Source: Teichococcus aerophilus (GTDB lineage: Bacteria > Pseudomonadota > Alphaproteobacteria > Acetobacterales > Acetobacteraceae). From it: 64,000 bases of DNA. Made by a program: the position numbers and the translations under genes. Of this stretch, positions 26,738-36,066 are shown piece after piece (positions within the stretch are counted from its first letter, which is position 1; each line of letters starts with the position of its first letter). The notes beneath the pieces were generated by a model that had not been told where the DNA came from, ran no database searches, and saw nothing but the letters and a program-made list of their open reading frames with translations. The stretch lies in contig NZ_JACTVA010000007.1 of NCBI RefSeq assembly GCF_014490485.1, positions 86,780 through 150,779 of the forward strand, read 5' to 3'.

Positions 26738-27717
26738 CGCAGCGTGGCCAGCCAGGCGGAGACCGCCTGCAATTCCGCGGGGGTCAACGGCACCATGGGC
26801 ATGTTGTTCCCTGGCTTGATGGTCTGCGGATCGGCGATCCAGGCCGCCAGGGCGCCACGCGTCATCGGCAGCATCCCCGCCGCGAGGGTGGCGCGGGAGG
26901 CCAGGTGCGTCAGGTCCGGCCCGTTGGTGCCCCTGGCCTCGGTACCGCGCACGGTGTGGCAGGCGCCGCAGGGCTTCTGCTCGAACACCTGGCGGCCAAA
27001 GGCCTCCTCCGCGCCGGCGGGGGCGGCGGAGTCTGCCTGCTGGGCAGCGCGCCACGCGGCGAAGGCTTCCGGTGGCTCGGCAATCACCATGAAGGCCATG
27101 TGCGCGTGCTGCATGCCGCAGAACTCGGCGCACTGCCCGCGATACTGCCCGGGCCGGCGCGCGGTCAGGGTCAGGACATTGTCGCGGCCCGGAATCAGAT
27201 CCTGCTTGCCGGCGAGGTTGGGCACCCAGAAGGAATGGATCACATCCGCCGCCGACAGCTCGATCCGTACCGGGCGGCCCGCCGGGATGCGGATTTCGTT
27301 GGCCGTCACCACGTCCGGCCCGGCCTCGCCCGGATAGGTTACTTCCCACCACCATTGCAGCGCGCGCACACGCACCACCAACGGCGCCTCCGCCCCTGCG
27401 GAGATGACGCGCGTGGTCACGTAGCTCGCCAGCGTCAGCCCGGTGATGACCAGCACCGTGGCCACGCAGGCAGTGCCCACCGCGATGCCAGCATGCCGGT
27501 CCGCCGCCTGCGGCGTGGCACGGGACCGGCGCCGCAGCGCCACCGCCAGCACCACCAGCACCGCCAGCCAGATGGCCGCCAGCACCAGGACGAAACCGTG
27601 CAGCAACTGGCCGAGCGCCTGGGCGGACGGCCCCTGCGGGTCGAGCGCCGACTGCCAGCCGGCGCAGCCGCCGCAGAGGAGGAGCAATGCCAGGCTCGGC
27701 AGAGGGCGGGTCCGCAT
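26734..27717 (-). CDS. coxB: Cytochrome c oxidase subunit II with fused cytochrome c
   Basis: A 327-residue caa3-type subunit II: lipoprotein-like signal (LLLLCGGC), two transmembrane helices (about 40-60 and 78-98), a cupredoxin domain with the complete CuA ligand set (His161, Cys196, Glu198, Cys200, His204, Met207) and a C-terminal cytochrome c domain with C250-x2-C253-H254. It accepts electrons through heme c and CuA and passes them to heme a in subunit I. ATGA overlap links it to coxA; the cytochrome c gene upstream ends 6 nt before its start. Confidence 0.92.
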   Translation of the reverse strand: MRTRPLPSLALLLLCGGCAGWQSALDPQGPSAQALGQLLHGFVLVLAAIWLAVLVVLAVALRRRSRATPQAADRHAGIAVGTACVATVLVITGLTLASYVTTRVISAGAEAPLVVRVRALQWWWEVTYPGEAGPDVVTANEIRIPAGRPVRIELSAADVIHSFWVPNLAGKQDLIPGRDNVLTLTARRPGQYRGQCAEFCGMQHAHMAFMVIAEPPEAFAAWRAAQQADSAAPAGAEEAFGRQVFEQKPCGACHTVRGTEARGTNGPDLTHLASRATLAAGMLPMTRGALAAWIADPQTIKPGNNMPMVPLTPAELQAVSAWLATLR

Positions 27718-27723
27718 GACGGG

Positions 27724-28275
27724 CTATCGCAACGGCGCGCTGGCGGCCGGCAACCGGTTTTCCGCCGGGCGCGTCTGCGGCCTGTCGCTGCGGCCCGGCG
27801 CGGCGAGCGAACCGGTATAGGCCCCCATCGCCTGCACATAGGCGGCCAGCTGCCAGATCTGGTCCCGGGTCATCCGGTCGCGGAAAGCTGGCATGCCGCC
27901 GGGCCTGCCGTCGTGGATGGTGGTGTAGAGCGTCGGCAGATCAGGCCCGTAATTCCACCAGCCATCGATCAGCGAGGGGCCGCTGCCGCCCTGCCCATCG
28001 GCATGGCAGGCCTGGCAGCCGAACCACTCATACAGCCGCTTGCCCTGCGAGAGATGGAAGGCGCTTTCCCGATACGGCCGGCCCAGCGCCGCATAGACTT
28101 CGGGCGGGGAACCGCCGATACCGTTCGGCATCAGCGCGACCTGGCCCAACGCCTGGGCCACGGGCGGGTCCGGCCGGGTCTCCCGGTCCTCCAGCCTGCA
28201 GCCGCCCAGCAGCACGAGCGCCGGAAGCACCACCGCCAGAACCACGCCGTCTTTCCACCCACCCACACGGTCCAT
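27724..28275 (-). CDS. Lipoprotein cytochrome c (first gene of oxidase operon)
   Basis: A 183-residue monoheme cytochrome c with a lipobox-like LLGGC (Cys26) and heme site C87-x2-C90-H91; the axial Met is likely in GGMPAFRDRM. It is probably tethered to the periplasmic face of the inner membrane. It opens the oxidase operon, 6 nt before coxB, and is a plausible electron donor. I chose the ATG with GCAGG about 6 nt upstream; in-frame ATGs at 28296 and 28353 are alternatives. The 281-nt gap upstream must hold the operon promoter; I see no clear element there. Confidence 0.82.
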   Translation of the reverse strand: MDRVGGWKDGVVLAVVLPALVLLGGCRLEDRETRPDPPVAQALGQVALMPNGIGGSPPEVYAALGRPYRESAFHLSQGKRLYEWFGCQACHADGQGGSGPSLIDGWWNYGPDLPTLYTTIHDGRPGGMPAFRDRMTRDQIWQLAAYVQAMGAYTGSLAAPGRSDRPQTRPAENRLPAASAPLR

Positions 28276-28556
28276 GCCGCGCCTGCACCCGTTCATCGCC
28301 CAGCCTGGGCGCCTGTCAGGGATGGGACGCTCAGGACCCCGGTTTGGTTGCACTCCGTCACAGTCAGGGCCCAGGCAGCCGGTCAGTTAGGCAGGCGGAG
28401 TTGCAGCTCAGCCCTTGCGGGGCCGCAGCGCAGGCGCCTGGACGTGGCGCTGGCTAGAGCGCGATGGCTCGAGGTGGCATCACCGGAGAACCGGAATCAC
28501 GCGGCCTGACGAAGACGGAGAGCACGGTGCATCAACGACTATGCACGCATCACACG

Positions 28557-29219
28557 CTAGCCGCCGGGCGCGGCCAGGGTGGCCCGCAGATGCGCCGCCA
28601 CCAGGTCCAGCGCCCGCTCCAGGCACCCCTTGAAGAAGTGGTCGGTCCCCGGGAACACCACGACCGGGTGATGCGCACCCCGGCCCCAGTCGAGCAGCGA
28701 GGGCAGGGGGGCCATGGTATCGTCCTGCCCATGCAGCAGCAGGGTGCGCCGGGGGATGGGCATGGCCTCGTAGTGCCGCCCGCCCGGCACCAGGCCGACC
28801 GGCAGGCCCATCAGCACCACGGCATCGGCGGGCGCCGCTTCCTCCAGCCGGCAGGCCAGGCGGGCATAGACATGCGCGCCAAAGGAAAATCCCACCAATG
28901 CCAACGGCATGCCGGGATGCCGCGCCCGCAGATGCGCGGCGACGGCCAGCGCGTCCTCCGCCTCGCCCACGCCGTCCGCGTAGGTGCCTTCGGAGCCATC
29001 GACGCCACGGAAGCTGGGCCGGACGGCGATCCACCCGGCCGCGCTCAGCCGGCGCGCCGTGCTGTGCGGCACGATGTGGCGCGGGCTGCCGCCCAGCAGC
29101 GGCTGCGGATGGCTGATCATCACCACGCCCAGCGCCTCGCCCGGCGGGTCATTCACCGTCAGCTGGATCTGACCGGCCGGGCCGGGGATGAGGCTCTGCT
29201 GGGGGCGGGAGAGGGACAT
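28557..29219 (-). CDS. Alpha/beta hydrolase, dienelactone-hydrolase-like
   Basis: A 220-residue protein like the small COG2945 alpha/beta hydrolases: it starts with a beta-rich region, then SHPQPLLGGS, the nucleophile elbow GFSFGAHV, and a C-terminal LLHGQDDTM...PGTDHFF segment supplying Asp and His. No signal peptide. This family is poorly characterised; esterase or peptidase activity is likely. It is downstream of pxpC on the same strand with a 168-nt gap, so co-transcription is uncertain. Confidence 0.8.
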   Translation of the reverse strand: MSLSRPQQSLIPGPAGQIQLTVNDPPGEALGVVMISHPQPLLGGSPRHIVPHSTARRLSAAGWIAVRPSFRGVDGSEGTYADGVGEAEDALAVAAHLRARHPGMPLALVGFSFGAHVYARLACRLEEAAPADAVVLMGLPVGLVPGGRHYEAMPIPRRTLLLHGQDDTMAPLPSLLDWGRGAHHPVVVFPGTDHFFKGCLERALDLVAAHLRATLAAPGG

Positions 29220-29387
29220 GGGCCTGCATCGCTTCGAAAGGTGGCGCCTCGTCTGTTGCACACCCGGCATTCGGCGGAAATGCCGGGGGCTTCGCCAACA
29301 GCGCGTCCCGGCGCGGCAGAGCATACCACCGCACAGAATGGCAGCCGGCATGCCCTGGCGTTGGCGCGGCGGCGCAACCCGCGGCGA

Positions 29388-30338
29388 TCACGCCCCCATT
29401 TGCCGCAACCCCTCCAGATAGCGCCGCGACGCCGCATCCCGGCTACGGACGATTCCCACCGCCTCCTGCGCCGAGACGGCGCGGAACGCCACGCTCTGCC
29501 GGCTGCGGAGCTGCACGAAGCCGTCCAGGCTGGTGGAGACCACCGTCGCGATCTTCGGGTAGCCGCCCGTGCTCTGATGGTCCGCCAGCAGCACGGTCGG
29601 CACCGCGTCGCCGGAAACCTGGATGGAGCCGCGCGCGATGGGTTCGGACGGCATGTCCATCGCCGCGTTCGGGGGCAGGGCGGGGCCGCGCAGCCGCACG
29701 CCCATGCGGTCATAAGCCTCGCTGAGCGCATAGGGCTCGCGCAACAGGGTGGCGATCGTCTCCGGTGCGAAGAAGCGGTCCTGCGGGCCCAGCACCACCG
29801 GCACCTCGTTCGGCGGCCGGGCCCAGGCGGGCAGCGGGATACGCGCGGCCGGGCCGGCATGGCGGCGCGTCTCCGCCACGGTCAGGGTCTGCCCCGCCGC
29901 CAGCCGCCCGCCGCCCAGCCCGGTCGGGCCGTGGGTGGAGACGCTGCCCAGCCAGGGCGCCACCTGCAGCGCACCCGCGAAGGCCAGGTAGGTCCAGCAA
30001 CCCCAGAAGCCGGGGCGGATGGCTAGCTCGGCGCCCGCGCGCACGGTCAATACGGTCCAGGCGCCGTGGCGGACGCCATCCAGCACCACCTGGAAGCCGC
30101 CGCCGGCCACGGCCAGCGTCACCTCACCCTCCAGGCAGTTCAGCGTCAGCCCACCCGGCGAGATCTCGATGGCGGCGGCGTCCGGCGGGTTGCCCAGCGC
30201 GGCCTGCACGGCGGCGAAGCTGGCGCGGTCCATGGGGCCGGAAGTCGGCACGCCGAAGCGCATCATCCCGGCCCGGCCGGCATCCTGGAAGGTCACGTGC
30301 GGCCCGGCGGCCGTCACGGCGAACAGCGCGTCGCTCAT
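29388..30338 (-). CDS. pxpC: 5-oxoprolinase subunit C (PxpC, biotin-dependent carboxyltransferase fold)
   Basis: A 316-residue AHS2-domain protein (KipA/PxpC). It begins with the family segment VTAAGPHVTFQDAGRAGMMRFGVPTSGPMD and keeps the ADHQSTGGYPKIATV motif near the C-terminus. PxpA, PxpB and PxpC together hydrolyse 5-oxo-L-proline to glutamate with ATP, removing the spontaneous damage product of glutamine and glutamate. The start overlaps the pxpB stop (ATGA). Confidence 0.92.
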   Translation of the reverse strand: MSDALFAVTAAGPHVTFQDAGRAGMMRFGVPTSGPMDRASFAAVQAALGNPPDAAAIEISPGGLTLNCLEGEVTLAVAGGGFQVVLDGVRHGAWTVLTVRAGAELAIRPGFWGCWTYLAFAGALQVAPWLGSVSTHGPTGLGGGRLAAGQTLTVAETRRHAGPAARIPLPAWARPPNEVPVVLGPQDRFFAPETIATLLREPYALSEAYDRMGVRLRGPALPPNAAMDMPSEPIARGSIQVSGDAVPTVLLADHQSTGGYPKIATVVSTSLDGFVQLRSRQSVAFRAVSAQEAVGIVRSRDAASRRYLEGLRQMGA

Positions 30339-31039
30339 CGGGCGGCCTCCGCCTCGAAGGTGGCGCGGTCGATCCGGGTGAAGCGCGCCGTGTCGCCGAC
30401 ATCGAACAGGAACGGTCGGTCGCCCTCCCCACCATCGAGGATGCGGGTGGGGGAGCGGCCGATGATCCACCAGCCGGTCGGCATAACGAAGGTGGTGACC
30501 AGGCATTGCGGCCCGGCGATCAGCACGCTGCCCGCCGCCACGTCCCGCACCGGGGCGGTCTTGCGCGGCAGGCGGATCGGCTCCGGCACGCCGGCCAGGT
30601 AGGCGTAGCCGGGGGCGAAGCCGTACATGTAGACGCGGTAGTCGCCGGCCAGATGGGCCGCGATCACCGCCTCCGGCTCCATCCCGGCGGCCTCGGCCAC
30701 GCGGGTCAGGTCGGGCGCCAGCTCGGCATCGTAGCAGACGCGCACCTCGCGCTCCCGCCCCGCGCGGGGCGCGTTGCCGGGGGCGGCGATCAGGTGGCGC
30801 AGCGCCGCCTCCACCACCGCGTGGTCGCTGACCAACGGGTCGAAACGGACCAGGATGTTCACATAGGCCGGCACCGCTTCCAGGAAGCCGGGCACGGAGC
30901 TGGGGGAGAGCGCGGCATCGAGGCGCAGCACCTCGTCATGCACCGCGTGGCCGATCGTATCGCCGAACTCCACCAGGATCGCGTGGTCCGCCACCGGGCG
31001 GAAGGCGGGGTAGGCCGCCGCCATCCCAGGCAGGGTCAC
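30335..31039 (-). CDS. pxpB: 5-oxoprolinase subunit B (PxpB)
   Basis: A 234-residue AHS1-domain protein (KipI/PxpB). Family marks: ADHAILVEFGD, the VCYDAELAPDL strand and GFAPGYAYLAGVPE followed by PRKTAPVRDVAAGSVLIAG. It partners PxpC to form the kinase half of 5-oxoprolinase. The GTG start overlaps the pxpA stop (GTGA), so pxpA-B-C is one coupled unit. Homology to the sporulation kinase inhibitor KipI is historical only; the linked pxpA gene supports the metabolic role. Confidence 0.92.
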   Translation of the reverse strand: MTLPGMAAAYPAFRPVADHAILVEFGDTIGHAVHDEVLRLDAALSPSSVPGFLEAVPAYVNILVRFDPLVSDHAVVEAALRHLIAAPGNAPRAGREREVRVCYDAELAPDLTRVAEAAGMEPEAVIAAHLAGDYRVYMYGFAPGYAYLAGVPEPIRLPRKTAPVRDVAAGSVLIAGPQCLVTTFVMPTGWWIIGRSPTRILDGGEGDRPFLFDVGDTARFTRIDRATFEAEAAR

Positions 31040-31809
31040 GCCGCCGCGTCCAGGAACGGCGCCAGGGCGATGCCGGCATCGGTCAGCCGCTGCCGCACAT
31101 GCCGCGCCATGGCGACGGCGCCCGCACTGTCCCCATGCACGCAGATGGATTGCGCCTCCAGCCGGATCGGCGCACCGTCGATCACCGGCATCATCCCGGT
31201 GGAGAGGAAATCCACCAGCCGCGCGGCGGCCTCTTCCGGATCGTGGATCATCGCGCCGGGCTTGCTGCGCGGCACCAGCTGGCCGTTGGAGAGGTAGCCG
31301 CGATCGGCGAAAATCTCGCTGAAGGTGGGCAGGCCGGCGTCGCGCCCGGCGCGGTCCAGCGCCGTGCCGGAAATCGCCAGCAGCGCCAGGCTGGGGGAGA
31401 CCGCCTTCACCGCCCGCGCCACCGCCGCGGCGACCTCCGGCTCCGCCGCCGCCCAGTTGCCCAGCGCGCCATGCGCCTTGACGTAGCGCACCGTGGCGCC
31501 GGCCAGCGCGGCGGCGCCCATCAGCGTGCCGATCTGCGTGGCGACCAGCCGCTCTACCTCCCCGGTGGTGTGCGGGATCAGCCGCCGGCCGAAGCCCTCG
31601 CGGTCGGCGAAGCCGGGATGCGCGCCGGCCACCACGCCCTGTTCCCGCGCCAGCGTCAGGGTCTGGAACATCGTCTCCGGGTCGCTCGCATGGGCGCCGC
31701 AGGCGATGTTGGCGCTGGTGACGATGCGCAGGATGGCGTCGTCATCCCCCATGCGCCACGGGCCATAGCTTTCGCCAAGGTCGGAGTTGAGATCGATCGT
31801 CCGCGCCAT
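31036..31809 (-). CDS. pxpA: 5-oxoprolinase subunit A (PxpA, LamB/YcsF family)
   Basis: A 257-residue LamB/YcsF protein of normal length. It opens with IDLNSDLGESYGPW and contains SANIACGAHASDP, VKAHGALGN and VPRSKPGAMIHD, all family signatures of the metal-dependent hydrolase-like subunit that opens the phosphorylated 5-oxoproline ring. AGGGA lies 8 nt before the ATG. The upstream 245 nt should hold the promoter; a 16-nt direct repeat (CCGCGCCACTGCCACC, twice at about 31915-31946) is the only oddity there. Confidence 0.92.
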   Translation of the reverse strand: MARTIDLNSDLGESYGPWRMGDDDAILRIVTSANIACGAHASDPETMFQTLTLAREQGVVAGAHPGFADREGFGRRLIPHTTGEVERLVATQIGTLMGAAALAGATVRYVKAHGALGNWAAAEPEVAAAVARAVKAVSPSLALLAISGTALDRAGRDAGLPTFSEIFADRGYLSNGQLVPRSKPGAMIHDPEEAAARLVDFLSTGMMPVIDGAPIRLEAQSICVHGDSAGAVAMARHVRQRLTDAGIALAPFLDAAA

Positions 31810-32055
31810 TCCACCGTTCCCTGCATCGTCGCGCTGAGCGCCCATGGCCGCATCATAGCCACGCCCCTGGCTCGCGCGACAGGGCGGGCGGCGGCCGGAC
31901 ACGCTGAAGCCGCCCCGCGCCACTGCCACCCCGCGCCACTGCCACCCCGCGCCTCCGCATGCGCACCCAGGTGCTGGCGGCCAGGCCCGTGCTTGGAAGG
32001 CGCAACGCGGCGTCCCATCTCTCAGGGCTGAGAATCCCGGCAGGAGGGAGCGGCC

Positions 32056-32319
32056 ATGGCGAGCGGATGGGCCCCGGACGGGGCGGTGCAGGACCAGATC
32101 GACGACACCGTGACGGATGGCGTGCTGCGCGCCCGCGCCCGCATCCCGACCGGGGACGGCGAGATCCATTGCACCGAATGCGGCGAGGACATTCCGGAAG
32201 CCCGCCGCCGTGCCCTGCCAGGCGTCCGCACCTGCATCGCCTGCCAGTCCGAGCGGGACCGCCGCCCGGCGCAGTTCGGCTTCAACCGCCGGGGCAGCAA
32301 GGACAGCCAGCTGAAGTAG
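32056..32319 (+). CDS. DksA/TraR-type C4 zinc finger protein
   Basis: An 87-residue protein with a DksA-like C4 zinc finger: C39-x2-C42 and C60-x2-C63, followed by FGFNRRGSKDSQLK. It resembles YbiI and other short DksA/TraR homologues that may bind the RNA polymerase secondary channel. It lacks the long coiled coil of DksA, so a DksA-like effect on transcription is uncertain. GGAGGGAG precedes the ATG. It is a single gene between the pxp operon (minus) and an SDR gene (plus). Confidence 0.88.
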   Translation: MASGWAPDGAVQDQIDDTVTDGVLRARARIPTGDGEIHCTECGEDIPEARRRALPGVRTCIACQSERDRRPAQFGFNRRGSKDSQLK

Positions 32320-32435
32320 CGGCGCCACAGGCCCCGGCCGGTAGCAGCCCGGGCGTGGCGGCACGGGGGATATAAGGCGCAACCATGCTGTGAACACGGC
32401 GTCTCCTCTGCAATCAGCGAGGAGACACCAGCATC

Positions 32436-33233
32436 ATGCATCTTGGCATCGAAGGCCGCGTGGCGGTCGTCACCGGCGGCGATTCCGGCATCGGACTGGC
32501 CACGGCGAAGCTTCTGCTGGAGGAGGGCGTGAAAATCGTCCTCACCGACAAGGAGCCGGAGGCTCTGCGCCAGGCCGCCGCCACCCTGAGCGGCGAGGTG
32601 ATGCCCGTGGCCGCCGACCTGACCAAGGCAGCGCAGGTGGACGCCCTGGCCGCCGAGGCGAAGGCCGCGTTCGGTCCGGTGGACATCCTCTACCACGCCG
32701 CCGGCATCACCGGCCCCACCGGCCTGTTCCATACCCTGACGGACAACGACTGGGCCAGCGCGCTGGAGACCGACTTCATGGCGGCAGTGCGGGTGGCGCG
32801 CGCCTTCATCCCTGGGATGGCCGAGCGGGGCTGGGGCCGGGTGGTGCTGACCGCATCGGAAGACGCGGTGCAACCCTATGTGGACGAGCTGCCCTACTGC
32901 GCGGCCAAGGCGGCGATCCTCAACCTCGCCAAGGGCCTGTCCAAGACCTACGCGAAGCAGGGCGTGCTGGTGAACACCGTCGCCCCCGCCTTCATCCACA
33001 CGCCGATGACGGATGCGATGATGCAGAAGCGCGCGGCGGAGAAGGGCGTCTCCTTCGACGAGGCCGTCCGCTCCTTCCTGGAGGAAGAGCGCCCGAACCT
33101 GGAACTGGCCCGGCGGGGCGAGCCGCAGGAAGTGGCCGCCGCCATCGCCTTCCTGTGCTCGGAGCGCGCCAGCTTCATCAACGGCGCCAATCTCCGCGTC
33201 GATGCCGGCTCGGTCGCCTCGGTCGGCACCTGA
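32436..33233 (+). CDS. Short-chain dehydrogenase/reductase
   Basis: A 265-residue classical SDR: cofactor motif TGGDSGIG (13-20), HAAG at 87-90, and catalytic Ser141, Tyr154 and Lys158 in YCAAK. Near residue 39 the strand-2 end is TDK, which favours NAD over NADP. The 14-residue insertion before ARRGEPQEVA is longer than average. It reduces or oxidises an alcohol/ketone of unknown identity in the cytoplasm. It stands alone with GAGGAG upstream of the ATG. Confidence 0.88.
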   Translation: MHLGIEGRVAVVTGGDSGIGLATAKLLLEEGVKIVLTDKEPEALRQAAATLSGEVMPVAADLTKAAQVDALAAEAKAAFGPVDILYHAAGITGPTGLFHTLTDNDWASALETDFMAAVRVARAFIPGMAERGWGRVVLTASEDAVQPYVDELPYCAAKAAILNLAKGLSKTYAKQGVLVNTVAPAFIHTPMTDAMMQKRAAEKGVSFDEAVRSFLEEERPNLELARRGEPQEVAAAIAFLCSERASFINGANLRVDAGSVASVGT

Positions 33234-33310
33234 GGCGGAGCGGCGCTTTGGCCTGCGCGGTGGGTGGCGATCAGCGCTAGTATGCGGGCCTCGCTTCCGG
33301 GCAGGGCAGG

Positions 33311-34042
33311 GTGGGTTCGCGGCATCTCCTCACAGGCTTCATGGCGATCGGTCTTTGGGCGGCGGGCCCGGCCATGGCGGAGCCGGTCATCCCCCGTTCC
33401 GAATTGCCCGGTCTCGGCGGTGCCGGTGCGCGGCAGCCGGTGGATGCCAAGGCGGCACCCTGGCGCAGCCTGGGCCGGGTGCAGACGGAGCTGGGCAGCC
33501 GCTGTACCGGAGCGCTGATCGCGCCGGACCGGGTGCTGACGGCGGCGCATTGCCTGCTCTCGCCACGAGCCGGCGGGGTGGTGCAGCCCGGCTCCATCCA
33601 CTTCCTGCTGGGCTATGCCGCCGGGCGCTACACGGCCCATGCCCGCGTCGCAGCCTTTCGGCTCGCGCCCGGCTATCAGCCCGCGTCACGCGGCCCCGCC
33701 AGCGCGGACTGGGCCATCCTGCACCTCGCTGCACCGCTGGCGGAGGCACCGCCCTTGCCCCTGGCGCCGGCCCGCGCAGCGGACACGCTTATGCTCGGCG
33801 GCTACCAGCAGGACCGGGCGGAAGTCATCCTGGCGGATACCGCCTGCCGGCTGCTGGGCCTGCGCCGAGGCCAGGACGGCCCGGTGCTGCTGCATGACTG
33901 CGCGGGTACCCGTGGCGCCAGCGGCGCGCCGCTGCTGCGGCGGGACCCTAACGGCGACTGGTCCGTCATCGGCATCGCCGTCGCGGCCATACGCGGGCAA
34001 TCGGGCGGGCTGGGCATCCCGGCGCAGGCTATCCTGCCATGA
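33311..34042 (+). CDS. Secreted trypsin-like serine protease
   Basis: A 243-residue S1-family protease with a signal peptide (about 1-23, ending AMA-E) and the full triad: His80 in LTAAHC, Asp133 in DWAIL and Ser204 in GASGAP. The S1 pocket region is short and there is no PDZ domain, so it is not HtrA/DegP-like. Start is GTG after GGGCAGG. It probably acts in the periplasm or medium. Four cysteines (65, 81, 179, 197) could form two disulfides. It precedes the iron region but has no evident link to it. Confidence 0.85.
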   Translation: MGSRHLLTGFMAIGLWAAGPAMAEPVIPRSELPGLGGAGARQPVDAKAAPWRSLGRVQTELGSRCTGALIAPDRVLTAAHCLLSPRAGGVVQPGSIHFLLGYAAGRYTAHARVAAFRLAPGYQPASRGPASADWAILHLAAPLAEAPPLPLAPARAADTLMLGGYQQDRAEVILADTACRLLGLRRGQDGPVLLHDCAGTRGASGAPLLRRDPNGDWSVIGIAVAAIRGQSGGLGIPAQAILP

Positions 34043-34078
34043 GCAGAGGCCGTATCCGCCATGCACTCCCCGCGTTAT

Positions 34079-34093
34079 TGCGAATGATTCTCA
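34079..34093. promoter_or_regulatory. Fur-like box upstream of efeU
   Basis: TGCGAATGATTCTCA, read on the other strand as TGAGAATCATTCGCA, fits the 7-1-7 Fur pattern TGAnAATnATTnnCA. It lies about 90 nt before the FTR1 permease start, where an iron-responsive repressor would be expected. The matched site before the FecI-like gene supports it. Confidence 0.65.
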
Positions 34094-34181
34094 TATAAGC
34101 TAGCGTGGAGACATCCCGCGCTGCCGGGGCGGAGCCAGAAGGGCCTCCGGCACCGGGCAGGCCCGGAAAGGTGGAACCCCC

Positions 34182-35003
34182 GTGCTGGCGACTTTCCTCA
34201 TCACGCTTCGCGAAGGCCTAGAAGCCGCCCTGGTCGTCGGGCTGGTGGCCAGCCTGCTGCGCCGCCGCGGGCACGCCGAATGGCTGCCCCTGGTGTGGAT
34301 CGGCGTCGCCAGTGCCGCGCTGATCTGCCTCGGGCTCGGCCTGGCGCTGGACCTGCTGAGTGTCGAGCTGCCGCAGCGTCAGCAGGAATTGTTCGAAGCC
34401 GTGGCCGGCCTGGTCGCCGCTGGCATGATGACCGCCATGGCGTTCTGGATGCGCCGCGCGGGAAGCAGCATGAAACAGCAGCTGGAAGGGCAGGTGGAGG
34501 AGGCGCTGGGCACCCGCTCCGGCCTCGCCTTGATTTTGCTGGTCTTCCTGGCCGTGGCGCGGGAGGGGCTGGAGTTGGTGTTCTTCCTGCTCGCCCTGGC
34601 GCAGCAGAGCACAGGCTGGCAGGTGCTCGGCTCCGCGCTCTCCGGCCTGCTGGCCGCCGCGCTGGTGGGCGTGGCCATCGCCTGGGGTGGGCTGCGGCTG
34701 AACCTGGCGCGCTTCTTCCGCTGGACCGGCGTGGTCGTGCTGCTGGCGGCGGCCGGCATCGCCGCCGGCTCCCTGCGCGCCCTGCATGAAGCCGGCTGGT
34801 GGAACAGGCTGCAGCAACTGGCCTTCGACCTCAGCCACATCCTGCCCGCCGACGGCATTCCCGGCGCCATCCTGGCCGGGCTGTTCGGCTATGTGGACCA
34901 ACCAAGCGTGGGAGAGGTGCTGGTCTACGCGCTGTTCCTGCTGGCGACGCTGCCAGCCTTCCTGGTGCCTGCCCGCAAGCCGGCGGCGGCCGTGCGGGCA
35001 TGA
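34182..35003 (+). CDS. efeU: FTR1-family high-affinity iron permease EfeU
   Basis: A 273-residue inner-membrane protein with about seven helices and the two iron-binding motifs REGLE at 10-14 and 127-131. It moves iron delivered by EfeO/EfeB across the inner membrane. Start is GTG with AGGTGG upstream. The stop overlaps the next gene (ATGA), and four genes in a row (efeU, efeO, efeB and a second M75 protein) form the operon under the Fur-like box. Confidence 0.93.
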   Translation: MLATFLITLREGLEAALVVGLVASLLRRRGHAEWLPLVWIGVASAALICLGLGLALDLLSVELPQRQQELFEAVAGLVAAGMMTAMAFWMRRAGSSMKQQLEGQVEEALGTRSGLALILLVFLAVAREGLELVFFLLALAQQSTGWQVLGSALSGLLAAALVGVAIAWGGLRLNLARFFRWTGVVVLLAAAGIAAGSLRALHEAGWWNRLQQLAFDLSHILPADGIPGAILAGLFGYVDQPSVGEVLVYALFLLATLPAFLVPARKPAAAVRA

Positions 35004-36055
35004 CGCCGCTGGCCCTGCGGCGCACCATCCGCCTGGGCTACGCGACGGTGGCCGTGCTGGCACTGGGCGTCGGCGCGCTGGGCATTCTGAGTTGGCGGCA
35101 GCACCAGGCGGGCGGCGCCCGGGCCGATGCAGGCGATGCCGTCGCCGTCGCCATCACCGACCGTGGCTGCGAGCCGAACAGCCTGACCGTGCCGGCCGGC
35201 CGCGTGGCCTTCCGCATCCTCAACCGCAGCAGCCGCGTGCTGGAATGGGAGATCCTGGACGGCGTGATGGTGGTGGAGGAGCGGGAGAACATCGCCCCCG
35301 GCCTGCAACAGCGCCTCGTCGCCCGGCTGGCGGCGGGCGAATACGCCATCACCTGCGGCCTGCTGGGCAACCCGCGCGGCCGGCTGCGCGTCACCGCCGG
35401 GGCCGCCCCCGCCGCGCCGGACTTGCGCGAGCTGATCGGCCCGATGGCGGAGTACAAGGTCTACCTCACGCTGCGTTCCGCCAGCCTCGCCGCCGCCACC
35501 GCGGCCTTGGTGGAGCAGACGCGGGCGGGGGGCGACGCGGAGCCGGCGCTCGCCGCCGCCCACGCCGCCTACCAGCGCATCCGCCCGGCCAGCCGCGTCA
35601 TGCAGGCCGAACTGGATACGGCGCTGGATGGCCGCGCGCAGGATTTCGCCGCCGGCGCGCGGGACCCGGCCTTCACCGGCTTCCGCCGCCTGGCACTGGA
35701 TGCCGCCGACGCCCACGCCCTGGCCGTGCGCCTGCAACAGGACGTCACCACCCTGCTGGCACGGCTGGAGGAGACGATGGTGCCGCCGGACCGCATGCTG
35801 GCCGGCGCGGCGCTGATGGTGCGGGAGGGCGCGGACACGGCCGACGACGCCCTGGCCGCCGCCATGCTGGAGGGCGCCGCGCGCGTGCTGACGCTGCTGG
35901 CGCCCCCCGCGCGGCGGCTGGATGCAGCGGCCACCACGCGGGCGGAGGCCTTGCTGGCCGCCGCGCGGCAGGCGCCGGCCAGCCGCCGCCATGACGATTT
36001 CGTCGCGCTGGCTGAGGCGCTCTCCGCCCTGCGCGACACGCTCGGGCTGCGGTGA
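35000..36055 (+). CDS. efeO: EfeO, cupredoxin plus degenerate M75 domain
   Basis: A 351-residue periplasmic protein: N-terminal signal/anchor (about 10-32), an EfeO cupredoxin domain (about 48-135) with Cys57, the [20 protein letters not shown] stretch and Cys119 in [11 protein letters not shown], then an M75/imelysin-like domain (about 142-351). The M75 metal motif HxxE is missing: the aligned FTGFHRIE of the paralogue is FTGFRRLA here (Arg229, Ala232). The cupredoxin part should still bind iron or copper. It is coupled to efeU and followed by efeB. Confidence 0.88.
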   Translation: MTPLALRRTIRLGYATVAVLALGVGALGILSWRQHQAGGARADAGDAVAVAITDRGCEPNSLTVPAGRVAFRILNRSSRVLEWEILDGVMVVEERENIAPGLQQRLVARLAAGEYAITCGLLGNPRGRLRVTAGAAPAAPDLRELIGPMAEYKVYLTLRSASLAAATAALVEQTRAGGDAEPALAAAHAAYQRIRPASRVMQAELDTALDGRAQDFAAGARDPAFTGFRRLALDAADAHALAVRLQQDVTTLLARLEETMVPPDRMLAGAALMVREGADTADDALAAAMLEGAARVLTLLAPPARRLDAAATTRAEALLAAARQAPASRRHDDFVALAEALSALRDTLGLR

Positions 36056-36066
36056 CGGGAGACGGC

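Noticed and set aside
24827..27355. A single 842-codon frame covering coxA and most of coxB
   Set aside because: The upstream 206 codons give arginine-rich nonsense; coxB is real in another frame and its stop overlaps the coxA ATG.
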